Source: CAVQBC01 sp963710665 (GTDB lineage Bacteria; Actinomycetota; Thermoleophilia; Solirubrobacterales; Solirubrobacteraceae). Taken from it: a stretch of DNA of 64,000 nucleotides. The position numbers and the translations under genes are program-made. The notes beneath the pieces were generated by a model. It did not search any database. It was not told where the DNA came from and was given only the letters and a program-made list of their open reading frames with translations. The DNA lies in assembly GCA_963710665.1 (NCBI GenBank), contig CAVQBC010000003.1, positions 1,116,001 to 1,180,000 on the forward strand. Direction: 5' to 3'. Positions 7,615-15,486 of the stretch are shown piece by piece. Every line of letters begins with the position of its first letter. Position 1 is the stretch's first letter.

Positions 7615-9246
7615 TTACATCATCCCGCTCATGTCGGGCATGCCGCCGCCCCCGCCGCCGCCGCCGTCCTTCTCGGGCACCTCGGCCACGATGGCCTCGG
7701 TGGTGAGGATGTTCTTGGCGATCGACGCGGCGTTCTGCAGCGCCGAGCGGGTCACCATGGCGGGGTCGATGACGCCCGCGGCGACGAGGTCGACGATCTC
7801 GCCCGTCGCGGCGTTGAGGCCGTGGCCCTTCTTCGCCTTGCGGACGTCGTTGACCACGACGGAGCCCTCGTAGCCGGCGTTCTCCGCGATCTGGCGGAGC
7901 GGCTCCTCGAGCGCGCGCAGCACGATCCGCGCGCCGGTCTTCTCGTCCTCGATCGACAGCTGGTCGAGGTCGATGGCCGCGGTGGCCTCGAGCAGCGCGA
8001 CGCCGCCGCCCGGCACGATGCCCTCCTCGAGGGCGGCGCGGGTGGCCTGCAGCGCGTCCTCGACGCGGTGCTTCTTCTCCTTCATCTCGGTCTCGGTGGC
8101 CGCGCCGACCTTCACGACGGCGACACCGCCCGAGAGCTTCGCGAGGCGCTCCTGGAGCTTCTCGCGGTCGAAGTCGGAGTCGGTGTTCTCGATCTCCGCC
8201 TTGATCTGGTTGATGCGGCCCTTGATGCCGTCGCCTTCGCCGGCGCCGTCGACGATGGTGGTGGTGTCCTTCGTCACCACGACGCGCCGGGCGCGGCCGA
8301 GCTGCGAGACCTGGGTGTTCTCGAGCTTGAGGCCCATCTCCTCGGTGATGACCTCGCCGCCGGTGAGGATCGCGATGTCCTCCAGCATGCGCTTGCGGCG
8401 GTCGCCGAAGCCCGGGGCCTTCACGGAGACGCCGGTGAAGGTGCCGCGCAGCTTGTTGACGACGAGCGTCGCGAGGGCCTCGCCCTCGACGTCCTCGGCG
8501 ATGATCAGCAGCGGGCGGCCGGACTGGATGACCTGCTCGAGCACCGGCAGCAGATCGCGGACGGAGCCGATCTTCTGGTTGGCGATGAGGATGTAGGGAT
8601 CCTCGAGCACCGCCTCCATGCGCTCCTGGTCGGTGACCATGTAGGGCGAGATGTAGCCCTTGTCGAACTGCATGCCCTCGGTGAACTCGAGGTCCATGCC
8701 GAACGTCTGGCCCTCCTCGACGTTGACCACGCCGTCCTTGCCGACCTTGTCGATCGCGTCGGCGATCACGTCGCCGATGTCGTCGTCGCCGGCGGAGATG
8801 GTCGCCACGCGGGCGATCTGGTCCTTGCCGGCGATCTCCTTGGACTGCTTGCCGATGTGCTCGACGACCTGATCGACGGCGCGCTCGATGCCGCGCTTGA
8901 GCGAGAGCGGGTTGGCGCCGGCCGCGACGTTCTTGAGGCCCTGGCGGACGATCGCCTGGGCCAGCACCGTCGCGGTGGTGGTGCCGTCGCCGGCGACGTC
9001 GTTGGTCGCCGTGGCTACCTCGCGCACCAGCTGGGCGCCCTGGTTCTGGAAGACGTCCTCGACCTCGATCTCACGAGCGATGGTCACGCCGTCGTTCGTG
9101 ATGGTCGGGGCGCCGAACTTCTTGTCGAGGACCACGTAGCGGCCGCGGGGGCCGAGCGTGACCTTGACGGCGTTGGCGACCGCATCGACGCCCTGCTCGA
9201 GCGCCTTGCGCGCGTCGACGTCGTACTTCAGTTCCTTATGAGCCAT
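7615..9246 (-). CDS. groL: Chaperonin GroEL (Hsp60)
   Basis: 543 aa, full length. The nucleotide-binding motifs VTLGPRGR and DGVTIAREIE near the N-terminus, and AGDGTTTATVLA at about 85-97, are intact. The Gly/Met-rich tail (GGGGGGGGGMPDMSGMM) is that of a folding-active GroEL. It forms the 14-mer folding cage capped by GroES. It follows groES by 18 bp in one operon controlled by two CIRCE sites, so HrcA repression under normal growth is expected. Confidence 0.98.
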   Translation of the reverse strand: MAHKELKYDVDARKALEQGVDAVANAVKVTLGPRGRYVVLDKKFGAPTITNDGVTIAREIEVEDVFQNQGAQLVREVATATNDVAGDGTTTATVLAQAIVRQGLKNVAAGANPLSLKRGIERAVDQVVEHIGKQSKEIAGKDQIARVATISAGDDDIGDVIADAIDKVGKDGVVNVEEGQTFGMDLEFTEGMQFDKGYISPYMVTDQERMEAVLEDPYILIANQKIGSVRDLLPVLEQVIQSGRPLLIIAEDVEGEALATLVVNKLRGTFTGVSVKAPGFGDRRKRMLEDIAILTGGEVITEEMGLKLENTQVSQLGRARRVVVTKDTTTIVDGAGEGDGIKGRINQIKAEIENTDSDFDREKLQERLAKLSGGVAVVKVGAATETEMKEKKHRVEDALQATRAALEEGIVPGGGVALLEATAAIDLDQLSIEDEKTGARIVLRALEEPLRQIAENAGYEGSVVVNDVRKAKKGHGLNAATGEIVDLVAAGVIDPAMVTRSALQNAASIAKNILTTEAIVAEVPEKDGGGGGGGGMPDMSGMM

Positions 9247-9264
9247 GTGTCTCTCTCGGATCGC

Positions 9265-9555
9265 TTAGTTCTGGACCTTGGCCAGCACGTCGGTCTCGCG
9301 CAGGACCAGCAGGTCCTCGCCGTCGACCGTGATCTCCGTGCCGCCGTACTTCGAGTACAGGACCTCGTCGCCCTCGGAGACGTCGACCGGCTGGCGCTGG
9401 CCGTTGTCGTCGAGCTTGCCATCGCCCACGGCGAGGACCTTGCCCTTCTGGGGCTTCTCCTTCGCGGTGTCGGGGAGGACGATGCCGGAGGCCGTCGTCG
9501 CCTCCTCCTCGACCGCCTTGACGATCAGCCGATCGCCCAGGGGCTTGAGCTTCAT
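9265..9555 (-). CDS. groS: Co-chaperonin GroES (Hsp10)
   Basis: 96 aa from ATG 9555, which has the ribosome site GGAGG 8 nt upstream; longer reading to 9657 would run through the promoter and operators. The family start MKLKPLGDRLIVK, the flexible mobile-loop region TTASGIVLPD and the C-terminal VLRETDVLAKV are all present. It caps GroEL and is encoded just upstream of it. Confidence 0.97.
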   Translation of the reverse strand: MKLKPLGDRLIVKAVEEEATTASGIVLPDTAKEKPQKGKVLAVGDGKLDDNGQRQPVDVSEGDEVLYSKYGGTEITVDGEDLLVLRETDVLAKVQN

Positions 9556-9593
9556 TGAGTGACCTCCACTCAGATCGAGTCGGACTGAGGACG

Positions 9594-9620
9594 TTGGCAC
9601 TCCAAGGGGGAGAGTGCCAA
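9594..9620. promoter_or_regulatory. CIRCE operator 1 (HrcA site)
   Basis: TTGGCACTC (9594-9602), a 9-bp spacer and GAGTGCCAA (9612-9620) form a perfect palindrome. It matches the CIRCE consensus TTAGCACTC-N9-GAGTGCTAA except for a symmetric A-to-G change. It lies between the groES promoter and its start codon, where HrcA would block transcription. Confidence 0.93.
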
Positions 9621-9629
9621 CCGGAGGCC

Positions 9630-9657
9630 ATTCTATGACGGAGCAGGGTGATGTCAA
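9630..9657 (-). promoter_or_regulatory. Sigma-70-type promoter of groES-groEL
   Basis: On the minus strand TTGACA (9657-9652), a 16-bp spacer and TAGAAT (9635-9630) form a near-consensus housekeeping promoter. It sits exactly between the two CIRCE sites. Confidence 0.75.
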
Positions 9658-9664
9658 GGCACGA

Positions 9665-9691
9665 TTGGCACTCTGGTAACGAGAGTGCCAA
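9665..9691. promoter_or_regulatory. CIRCE operator 2 (HrcA site)
   Basis: TTGGCACTC (9665-9673), 9 bp, GAGTGCCAA (9683-9691). The arms are identical to operator 1 and the centres are 71 bp apart. It lies upstream of the groES -35 box and 37 bp before the divergent membrane-protein gene, so it could also affect that gene. Confidence 0.93.
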
Positions 9692-9728
9692 TGCGCGCGC
9701 GGTGGCCGCGAACGGGTAGAGCACGCGC

Positions 9729-10442
9729 ATGGACACGCGCCGGATCCTGCTGGGCGACTGGCACCCGCTGCTGCGGGACGGCATCGACGTCCTGCGGCTC
9801 GCCCTCGTGGTGGGCGCCGTCGTCGCCGGGATCGCCGGCGACGCCCACGCGCTGGCCTACCTGACGGTCGCGTCGGCGATCGCGCTCGCAGTGCGCCCGC
9901 TCGACCTCCCCCGCCCCTACGACCTCAGCCTCGTGCTCGCGTGCTGCCTGCAGGGGTTCGGCGAGGCGTTCGGGCTCTACGACCGCTTCGCCTGGTTCGA
10001 CTCGGTCGTGCACTTCACGATCCCGATGCTCGGCGCGCCCGTGATCTACATCGCGCTCGCGCGCGCGGACGTGGTCCCCGACCCGCGCGACGACACCGAG
10101 CGCCGCCACCACGTGGGGATCTTCGTCATCACGTTCGCGCTCGGCGCGGCGATCGGGGCGGTCTGGGAGCTGTGCGAGTGGGCGTCCGACCATCGGCTCG
10201 GCTCGCGGCTGCAGCTCTCCAACGACGACACGGTCGGCGACCTGCTCGCCGACACGCTCGGCGCGGCGACCGGGGCGGCGCTGCTCGTGGTGTGGGCCGT
10301 GCGCGGGTGGGGCTCCGTGCGCCGGATCCCGGGAGAGAACCGCTACGAGGCGACGGAGGCGCCCGGAAGCGTCAGTTCTGCGCCCCGCCGACGCCGCGCA
10401 GGCGGTCCTGGAAGTCGGGCGGGTTCTCGACGATCTGGCTGA
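9729..10442 (+). CDS. DUF2238 (YjdF-like) membrane protein
   Basis: 237 aa with about six hydrophobic helices (for example DVLRLALVVGAVVAGIAGDA and FVITFALGAAIGAVWELCEW). The conserved polar motifs WFDSVVHF, WELCEW and DTVGDLLADTLGA fit the DUF2238/YjdF family, whose function is unknown. The C-terminal ~45 residues are Arg/Gly/Ser-rich and lie outside the domain; they are encoded opposite the end of the converging ASCH gene (71-bp overlap). The start is 37 bp from CIRCE site 2, so heat-shock co-regulation is conceivable. Confidence 0.8.
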   Translation: MDTRRILLGDWHPLLRDGIDVLRLALVVGAVVAGIAGDAHALAYLTVASAIALAVRPLDLPRPYDLSLVLACCLQGFGEAFGLYDRFAWFDSVVHFTIPMLGAPVIYIALARADVVPDPRDDTERRHHVGIFVITFALGAAIGAVWELCEWASDHRLGSRLQLSNDDTVGDLLADTLGAATGAALLVVWAVRGWGSVRRIPGENRYEATEAPGSVSSAPRRRRAGGPGSRAGSRRSG

Positions 10443-10770
10443 AGCGCACGACGGTCACCGTGTCCTCGACCGAGACCTCGCGGCCGTAGATCTGCTCGAT
10501 GAAGTGGATGAGCTCCTCGGTGCGGCGGAACTCGGGGTTGTCGTGCTCGATGTCGCGCGGGGAGAGGTCCTTGACCCGCTTGACCTCCACGTTGTCGATC
10601 ACCGCGTGGAAGAGCTTCTCCCGCGGCGAGTACTGGTAGCCGACGGTGACCAGCACCACCTGGTTCTTGCGGTACTTGTGACGCTTGTCGCCGAGCCGGA
10701 TCGTCGCGGTCTTGCGGCCGCGCTTCATCTGGTCGGCGAACACCGTGGAGTAGAAGTTCAGGACCTGCAC
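10372..10770 (-). CDS. ASCH domain protein
   Basis: 132 aa. The N-terminal half shows the ASCH/PUA-like beta-barrel pattern GRKTATIRLGDKRHKY followed by VLVTVGYQYSPREKLFHAVID. The C-terminal half is helical and acidic/basic. ASCH proteins bind RNA or nucleotides and some hydrolyse modified cytidines; the role here is open. It is the last gene of a Crp - Nudix - ASCH operon (11-bp gap), which could point to nucleotide sanitation or RNA-linked stress response. Confidence 0.75.
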   Translation of the reverse strand: MQVLNFYSTVFADQMKRGRKTATIRLGDKRHKYRKNQVVLVTVGYQYSPREKLFHAVIDNVEVKRVKDLSPRDIEHDNPEFRRTEELIHFIEQIYGREVSVEDTVTVVRFSQIVENPPDFQDRLRGVGGAQN

Positions 10771-10781
10771 AGCGCGGCACC

Positions 10782-11222
10782 CTAGCGGGTAGGGCGCAAC
10801 CTTGACAGGGCGCGCTCGATCATCTCACGCTCGCCCCGATAACTGAGGACTTGCAGGGCCTCCTCGATCGGCAGCCAGCGCGCCTCGTCGACCTCGTGGT
10901 CGTGGTCGGCGGTGTCTCCGCCGACGTAGTCGCAGAGGAAGAAGTGCACGGTCTTGAAGACGCGCTTGCCGCCGCGCCGGTACCAGTACTTCACCTCGCC
11001 GAGCGGCTCGCGCACCTCGACGATGACCCCGGTCTCCTCGCGCACCTCGCGGACCGCGGCCTCCGCCCCGCTCTCGCCGTCGTTCGCCCCGCCCTTGGGC
11101 AGCCCGATCACCCGCTTGCCGGTCGGCCGGATCACGACGACCTCGGGATCGGGGGCGGCGCGGACGGCGACGCCCCCGTAGGAGACCTCGAGCTCGACCG
11201 CCGGCGGCTCCTCAGTAGACAT
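10782..11222 (-). CDS. Nudix hydrolase
   Basis: 146 aa. The Nudix box is complete: G-x5-E-x7-REVREETGV (about residues 44-66, starting in PKGGANDGE). The C-terminal HDHEVDEARWLPIEEAL segment resembles (di)nucleoside polyphosphate hydrolases. It cleaves a nucleoside diphosphate-X substrate with Mg2+; the exact substrate is unknown. Its start overlaps the end of the upstream Crp/Fnr gene by 11 bp, indicating translational coupling. Confidence 0.9.
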   Translation of the reverse strand: MSTEEPPAVELEVSYGGVAVRAAPDPEVVVIRPTGKRVIGLPKGGANDGESGAEAAVREVREETGVIVEVREPLGEVKYWYRRGGKRVFKTVHFFLCDYVGGDTADHDHEVDEARWLPIEEALQVLSYRGEREMIERALSRLRPTR

Positions 11223-11907
11223 ACCCGTCCAGCGCGTCCGGCCGGTGGACCGTCAGCCGCCCGCGGCCCTGGGAGATCACGCCGGCGCGCTCGAGCGTGG
11301 CGAGGAAGCGGCTGGCCGACTCGCGCGAGGAGCCGGCGAGCTGGGCGAGCTCGGCCTGGGTGAGCGTGATCGTCACGTCCTCGTCGGCGGAGCCCTCGGC
11401 CCGCGCCTGCTCGACGAGCTGGGCGAGCACACCCGCCACGCGGCTCTGCACGGTCTGGAAGGACTGGCGGGCGAGCCGCTCGTTGGCGGCCCGCAGCCGC
11501 CGGCCGAGCGCGATCACGAGCTTGACCGCGATGTCGGGGTGCAGCCGCAGGAGCCGCCGCATGTCGCGCCCGGGGATCGCGATCGTGTCCAGCGCGTCGG
11601 TCGCCTGCACGGTGGCCGAGCGGCGCTCGTCGTCGAACATCGCGAGCTCGCCGAAGATGTCGCCGGGCCCGAACGTCGCCAGCGTGAGGACGCGGCCGTC
11701 GCGGTGGCCGCGCGTGGCGCGCGCGTGCCCGTTGCGCACGACGTAGCAGGTGTCCGAGTCGTCGCCCTCGCGGAAGACGACCTCGTGGGGCTCGAAGCTC
11801 CGCGGCACCGCCACCTCCGCCACGTGCAGGAGATCCTCCGGGCTCAGCTCCTCGAAGACGGGGATCCGGCCGAGGAGGGCGGCGATGCTCTCGGTGCCCG
11901 CGGCCAT
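11212..11907 (-). CDS. Crp/Fnr family transcription regulator
   Basis: 231 aa from ATG 11907. The N-terminal cyclic-nucleotide-binding domain contains GDIFGELAMFDDERRSATVQA, close to the CRP phosphate-binding cassette (PGxxFGELAL...RSA). The C-terminal winged helix contains LAQLAGSSRESASRFLATLERAGVI. No N-terminal Fe-S cysteines are present, so it is CRP-like rather than FNR-like. An upstream in-frame start at 11985 would add a basic tail without similarity. It heads the operon with the Nudix and ASCH genes. Confidence 0.92.
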   Translation of the reverse strand: MAAGTESIAALLGRIPVFEELSPEDLLHVAEVAVPRSFEPHEVVFREGDDSDTCYVVRNGHARATRGHRDGRVLTLATFGPGDIFGELAMFDDERRSATVQATDALDTIAIPGRDMRRLLRLHPDIAVKLVIALGRRLRAANERLARQSFQTVQSRVAGVLAQLVEQARAEGSADEDVTITLTQAELAQLAGSSRESASRFLATLERAGVISQGRGRLTVHRPDALDGYVY

Positions 11908-11947
11908 CTCCGGGGCAGAGATACCACAGGGGACAGTCGGCCGGGTC

Positions 11948-13092
11948 CTACTGGACCGGAAACTCCACGGGATCCGACGGGGCAAGTCGGTTGGCGATCT
12001 GCTGGAAGATCACCTGGCTGATGTTCTGGCCCGTCCGGTTGCCGCCGATGCCGATCGTCGACACGACCGCGATCGTGAGCCGCTTGGACGGCAGGTAGGC
12101 CTGGACGCCGCCGTAGTCGTTGATGTATGGGTTCTGGATCCGCCAGTTGCCTATGACGACGAGCCCCGAGGCGTAGTAGAAGGGCTCCTTCGGCTGGCCC
12201 GGCGTCGGGAACGGCGCGACGAGCTGGCGGCGCGAGCTCCCGGAGAGCAGCCGGCCGCCGAGGATCGGCTCGGCCGAGGTGGCGACGTCCCTGATGTTGC
12301 CGTACATGATCAGCCCGCGGCCGATGCTCCACGACGGGCTCCAGCCGGTCGTGTCCTCATAGATGCCGCGGTCCCACCCGAAGGCGTGCAGGACCGGTGG
12401 CGGCATCTCCGCGGTCTGGGAGCTGGCCGTGTGGCGGAGCTTCAGCGGGCGCAGGATGCGCCGGCGGAGGAACGTCGCGACCGGCTGCTGGTGACCTTGG
12501 CCAGGATCTGCCCGAGGATGATGAAGTTCGTGTGGGCGTAGTGGAAGCACTGGCCCGGCGCGCAGATGAGCGGCTGGGCGAAGGCGAAGCGGAGCAGCTC
12601 CTGCTGGTTGAACTGCCGGAACGGGTTGGACAGCAGGACCTCCACGAAGGTCGGGTTCTCCTGGATGAAGTCGGGATAGCCCGAGGTCGCGTGGGCGAGC
12701 ATCTTCAGCGTCACCTTGTCCGCGTTCGGATACCGCGGATACCACTTCGACACGGTGTCGTTCAGGCTCAGCTTCCCCTGGTCGCGCAACTGCAGCATCA
12801 CGGTCGTCATGTAGGGGATGGCGATCGAGCCGATCCGCCAGCTCATGTTCGTCGTCGCCGGCACGTCGGTCATCGTGTTGCCGAGCGCGGCGGTGACGAC
12901 CGGCCGGCGCCCGCGCTGGACGCGCACGATCGCCGCCATCATGTGGTTCTCGCGCATCACCTGCCGCGTGATCCGGATGACCTCCTTGGCCTCGCGGCTG
13001 CGCCGCTGGGCGGCCGCGGGCTGTGCCAGCGCGGTCGCGAGGAGGATCGCCAGCGTGGCGCCGGCAGCGATTCGGGTTCCTGTGCTTCGCAT
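11948..13092 (-). pseudogene. Serine beta-lactamase-like hydrolase, frameshifted and lacking catalytic residues
   Basis: The N-terminal frame (ATG 13092, signal peptide ending ALAQPAAAQ) runs into FIILGQILAKVT. The family sequence then continues in another frame from QPVATFLRRRILRPLKL to the stop at 11948. The switch is at about 12490, consistent with loss of one C (on the minus strand, ACCCAGCAG becoming ACCAGCAG). Joined, it would be about 381 aa. The SxxK motif reads SIAI (no Lys), YxN reads YAH, and no H/KxG motif is visible. It looks like a secreted pseudoenzyme further damaged by a frameshift, or a sequencing error within a pseudoenzyme. Confidence 0.75.
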
Positions 13093-13140
13093 GTGCCAAT
13101 CCAACCCGCTCGGCACAATCGGATGCAATGGCCGAATCGG

Positions 13141-14256
13141 CTAGATCGCGTCGAGCGCGCGGTCCCGGCGGCGGCGTACGCCGTGGCGCGTCGCGACCCA
13201 CGCGCCGCCGCCGAGGAGCCCGAGCGGCAGCGCGACTGCCAGGGTGACGAGCGCGACGCCGGCCGCGACCTCGAGGACGCGCACGGCGTCGCCGAGCGCG
13301 TCGGCCGGGGTCCAGCGGCCGCCGTCGCCGGGCGCCGCCGCGCTGCGGTCGGCCACCAGGGAGACGGTCACGGTCGCGAAGCGGGCGCGGTTGTCGGCGC
13401 GCGCGACGTCACGCCCGGCGACCGCCACCCGGCGCGACGCGCGCCGCAGCTGCGCGCGCAGCCGGGCGGCCTCCTGGTCGGTCTCCGCCCGCGCGAGCCG
13501 GCGCCGCACGCTCGCACGCTCGGCGCGCGCGTCGGCGAGGCGATCGCGCGCGGACACCGACAGGCGGGTGATGTCGAGCGTGCGCTGGGAGCGCTCGCGC
13601 ACGTGGGCGAGGCGGGAGAGGTCGGCGAGCGCCGCCTGCAGCCCCGCGGCCGGGATCCGCAGCGTGAACTCGCCGCCGCTCGCACTCCGGCGGCCGGAGG
13701 TCACCGAGGACGACTGCACGAAGCCGCCGGCCGCGTCCGTCACGCGGACGACGCCGTCGGCGACGTCCTCGAGCTCGTCCGGCCGGGCCGCGAGCGTGAG
13801 CGCGGCCGAGTGCTCGACGCGCCGCCGCCCGACGCTGTCGGAGCGCGGGCTGCCGCCGGGGGGCGCCGGCGGACTGGCGACTGCCCCGGGCCGGGGCTCG
13901 GACTCGCGATCGAGCGCGGCACCGGACGCGCCGCCGCCGCCGCTCGCCTGCCGGTCGGCGTCGCTTCCCAGGCGCGGCACGGCCACCAGCCCGGCGACCA
14001 GGAGGAGGCACGCCGCCGCGGCGAGCGCCGGGCCCATGACGTGCAGGCCCGGCGCGCGCCGGCGGCGGGGGCGCGGGAAGCCGTCGGCCGCGCGGGCGTC
14101 GAGGGCGGCGGCGAACGCCGGCGGGGGCAGCGGCCGCTCGTCGCGCACCAGCACGGCGAGCTCGCCGAGCTCGGTGAGGTCCGGGGGCACCGGGCGCCCG
14201 GCCAGCGCGGCGTCGAGCGCCTCGAGCGTGCGCTCGCCCGAGTCGTGTTCAGGCAT
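13141..14256 (-). CDS. DUF4349 membrane protein, probable anti-sigma partner
   Basis: 371 aa. A cytoplasmic N-terminus of about 70 residues precedes a membrane helix (GPALAAAACLLLVAGLVAVP). A long extracytoplasmic DUF4349 region follows, with coiled-coil segments rich in Arg/Ala, including LTLRIPAAGL-like and RLSVSARDRLADARAERA stretches. A second membrane helix (VALVTLAVALPLGLLGGGA) and a basic tail close the protein. The start overlaps the end of the ECF sigma gene by 8 bp, so an anti-sigma role is inferred from context. No zinc-binding HxxxCxxC motif is present. Confidence 0.75.
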   Translation of the reverse strand: MPEHDSGERTLEALDAALAGRPVPPDLTELGELAVLVRDERPLPPPAFAAALDARAADGFPRPRRRRAPGLHVMGPALAAAACLLLVAGLVAVPRLGSDADRQASGGGGASGAALDRESEPRPGAVASPPAPPGGSPRSDSVGRRRVEHSAALTLAARPDELEDVADGVVRVTDAAGGFVQSSSVTSGRRSASGGEFTLRIPAAGLQAALADLSRLAHVRERSQRTLDITRLSVSARDRLADARAERASVRRRLARAETDQEAARLRAQLRRASRRVAVAGRDVARADNRARFATVTVSLVADRSAAAPGDGGRWTPADALGDAVRVLEVAAGVALVTLAVALPLGLLGGGAWVATRHGVRRRRDRALDAI

Positions 14257-14785
14257 CGTCGTCGACCGCCTCTCGCAGCTTCTCCATGGCGCGGTGCAGC
14301 CGCGTCCCGGCGTTCGAGACGCTGCACCCGAGCACGCCCGCCAGCTCGGCGTTGTCGAGGCCGGCGTGGAACTTCAGGGCGATCAGCTCGCGGTCGCGCG
14401 CCTCGAGTCGGGCCAGGGCCGCGCGGACCGCGGCGCGGCGGAGCGCGTCGGCGGCCTCGTCCTCGGGCGTCGGCGCGTCGCCGTCGCCGGGGTCCGCGGC
14501 GAGCGTCGCGGTGCGCCGCCGCCGGCGCAGCTCGTCCAGCGCGGCGTTGCGCGCGATCCCGAACAGCCACGCACGGGCGCTCCCGCGCGCGGGCCGGTAG
14601 CTGCGCCGCTTGCGATACGCGCGCTCGAAGGCCTGCGCGGTGACGTCCTCGGCGGCCGTACGATCGCCGACGAGCGTCGCGACGTAGGCGTAGACGTCGT
14701 CCCGCGAGGCGCGGTAGAGCGCGTCGAAGTCGAGCACGGCACGCGAGCTTGACGGCGTCCGCGGCGCGATCACGATGCTCGTCAC
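14249..14785 (-). CDS. ECF-type RNA polymerase sigma factor
   Basis: Region 2 is visible (FDALYRASRDDVYAYV and ARAWLFGIARNAALDELRRRRR), as is region 4 (LEARDRELIALKFHAGLDNAELAGVL followed by NAGTRLHRAMEKLR). The start is uncertain: GTG 14785, GTG 14773 and GTG 14738 are all plausible, and the last would begin just before region 2. It directs polymerase to a small regulon. The 8-bp overlap with the DUF4349 gene suggests the two are a sigma/anti-sigma pair. Confidence 0.88.
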   Translation of the reverse strand: MTSIVIAPRTPSSSRAVLDFDALYRASRDDVYAYVATLVGDRTAAEDVTAQAFERAYRKRRSYRPARGSARAWLFGIARNAALDELRRRRRTATLAADPGDGDAPTPEDEAADALRRAAVRAALARLEARDRELIALKFHAGLDNAELAGVLGCSVSNAGTRLHRAMEKLREAVDDDA

Positions 14786-14859
14786 ACCCCTACTACGACG
14801 TGCGCGCCCGTCCATCACAGCGAATCGTTGACGCGGCGGCTGCGTTAGTGGGGTGGCCG

Positions 14860-15363
14860 ATGCGCTCCCGCATCCTCCCCCTCGCGGTGCTGGTCCTGGC
14901 CGTCGCCCCCGTGGTCTCGGCGGCGCGTCCCGCCACGGCCCGCGCCGGGATCGCGCGGGCGTGGGCGACGGTCAACGTCTGCGACACCGACGAGCGCCCC
15001 GACACGATCGGCATCCGCGGCTGGATGCCGGGCCTGCGGCGCAAGGCCACCATGCTCATGCGCTTCCGCGTCCAGTACCGCGACCGCATGGGCCGCTGGC
15101 GCACGATGCGCGGCGCCCGCGCCGACTCCGGCTGGGTGCGGCTGGGCAGCAAGGCCGGCGGCGAGATGGACGCGGGCTGGAGCTTCCGCATCGAGCCCCC
15201 GAGCCGCGGCGCCGCCTTCGAGCTGCGGGGGAAGGTGATCTTCTGGTGGCGCCGCGGAGGTGAGACGCTCCGCCGGCGGCGGGCGATGACCGAGGCCGGC
15301 CACGCGGGGACCCAGGGGTCGGACCCACCCGGGTACAGCGCGGCCACGTGCGTCGTGCGCTGA
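14860..15363 (+). CDS. Secreted hypothetical protein
   Basis: 167 aa from ATG 14860. A clear signal peptide (MRSRILPLAVLVLAVAPVVS, then ARPATA) leads to a mature domain of about 140 residues. This domain is rich in Arg and Trp, with two Cys (VNVCDTDE near the start and ATCVVR at the end) that could form a disulfide. Beta-strand patterns such as MLMRFRVQYRDRMGRW suggest an Ig-like or jelly-roll fold. No family was recognised. It is divergent from the ECF sigma gene and could be part of its regulon. Confidence 0.7.
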   Translation: MRSRILPLAVLVLAVAPVVSAARPATARAGIARAWATVNVCDTDERPDTIGIRGWMPGLRRKATMLMRFRVQYRDRMGRWRTMRGARADSGWVRLGSKAGGEMDAGWSFRIEPPSRGAAFELRGKVIFWWRRGGETLRRRRAMTEAGHAGTQGSDPPGYSAATCVVR

Positions 15364-15370
15364 CGCCTCG

Positions 15371-15470
15371 GATGATGGGGCGCATCGCCGCCCCCCGCTC
15401 CTGGAGTGCGGAGACCGCTGGATGATGGGGCGCATCGCCGCCCCCCGCTCCTGGAGTGCGGAGACCGCTG
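15371..15470. repeat. Exact 50-bp tandem direct repeat (2 copies)
   Basis: Bases 15371-15420 and 15421-15470 are identical, beginning GATGATGGGGCGCATCGCCG and ending GGAGACCGCTG. A third partial copy starts GATGG. It lies between the converging secreted-protein and GDPD genes, in non-coding sequence. Confidence 0.95.
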
Positions 15471-15486
15471 GATGGCGGCGATGCAG

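Noticed and set aside
7591..9558. Open frame of about 655 codons on the plus strand opposite groEL-groES
   Set aside because: It is made of repeated Asp/Leu/Val/Ala patterns with no domain; the minus strand encodes full-length GroEL and GroES.
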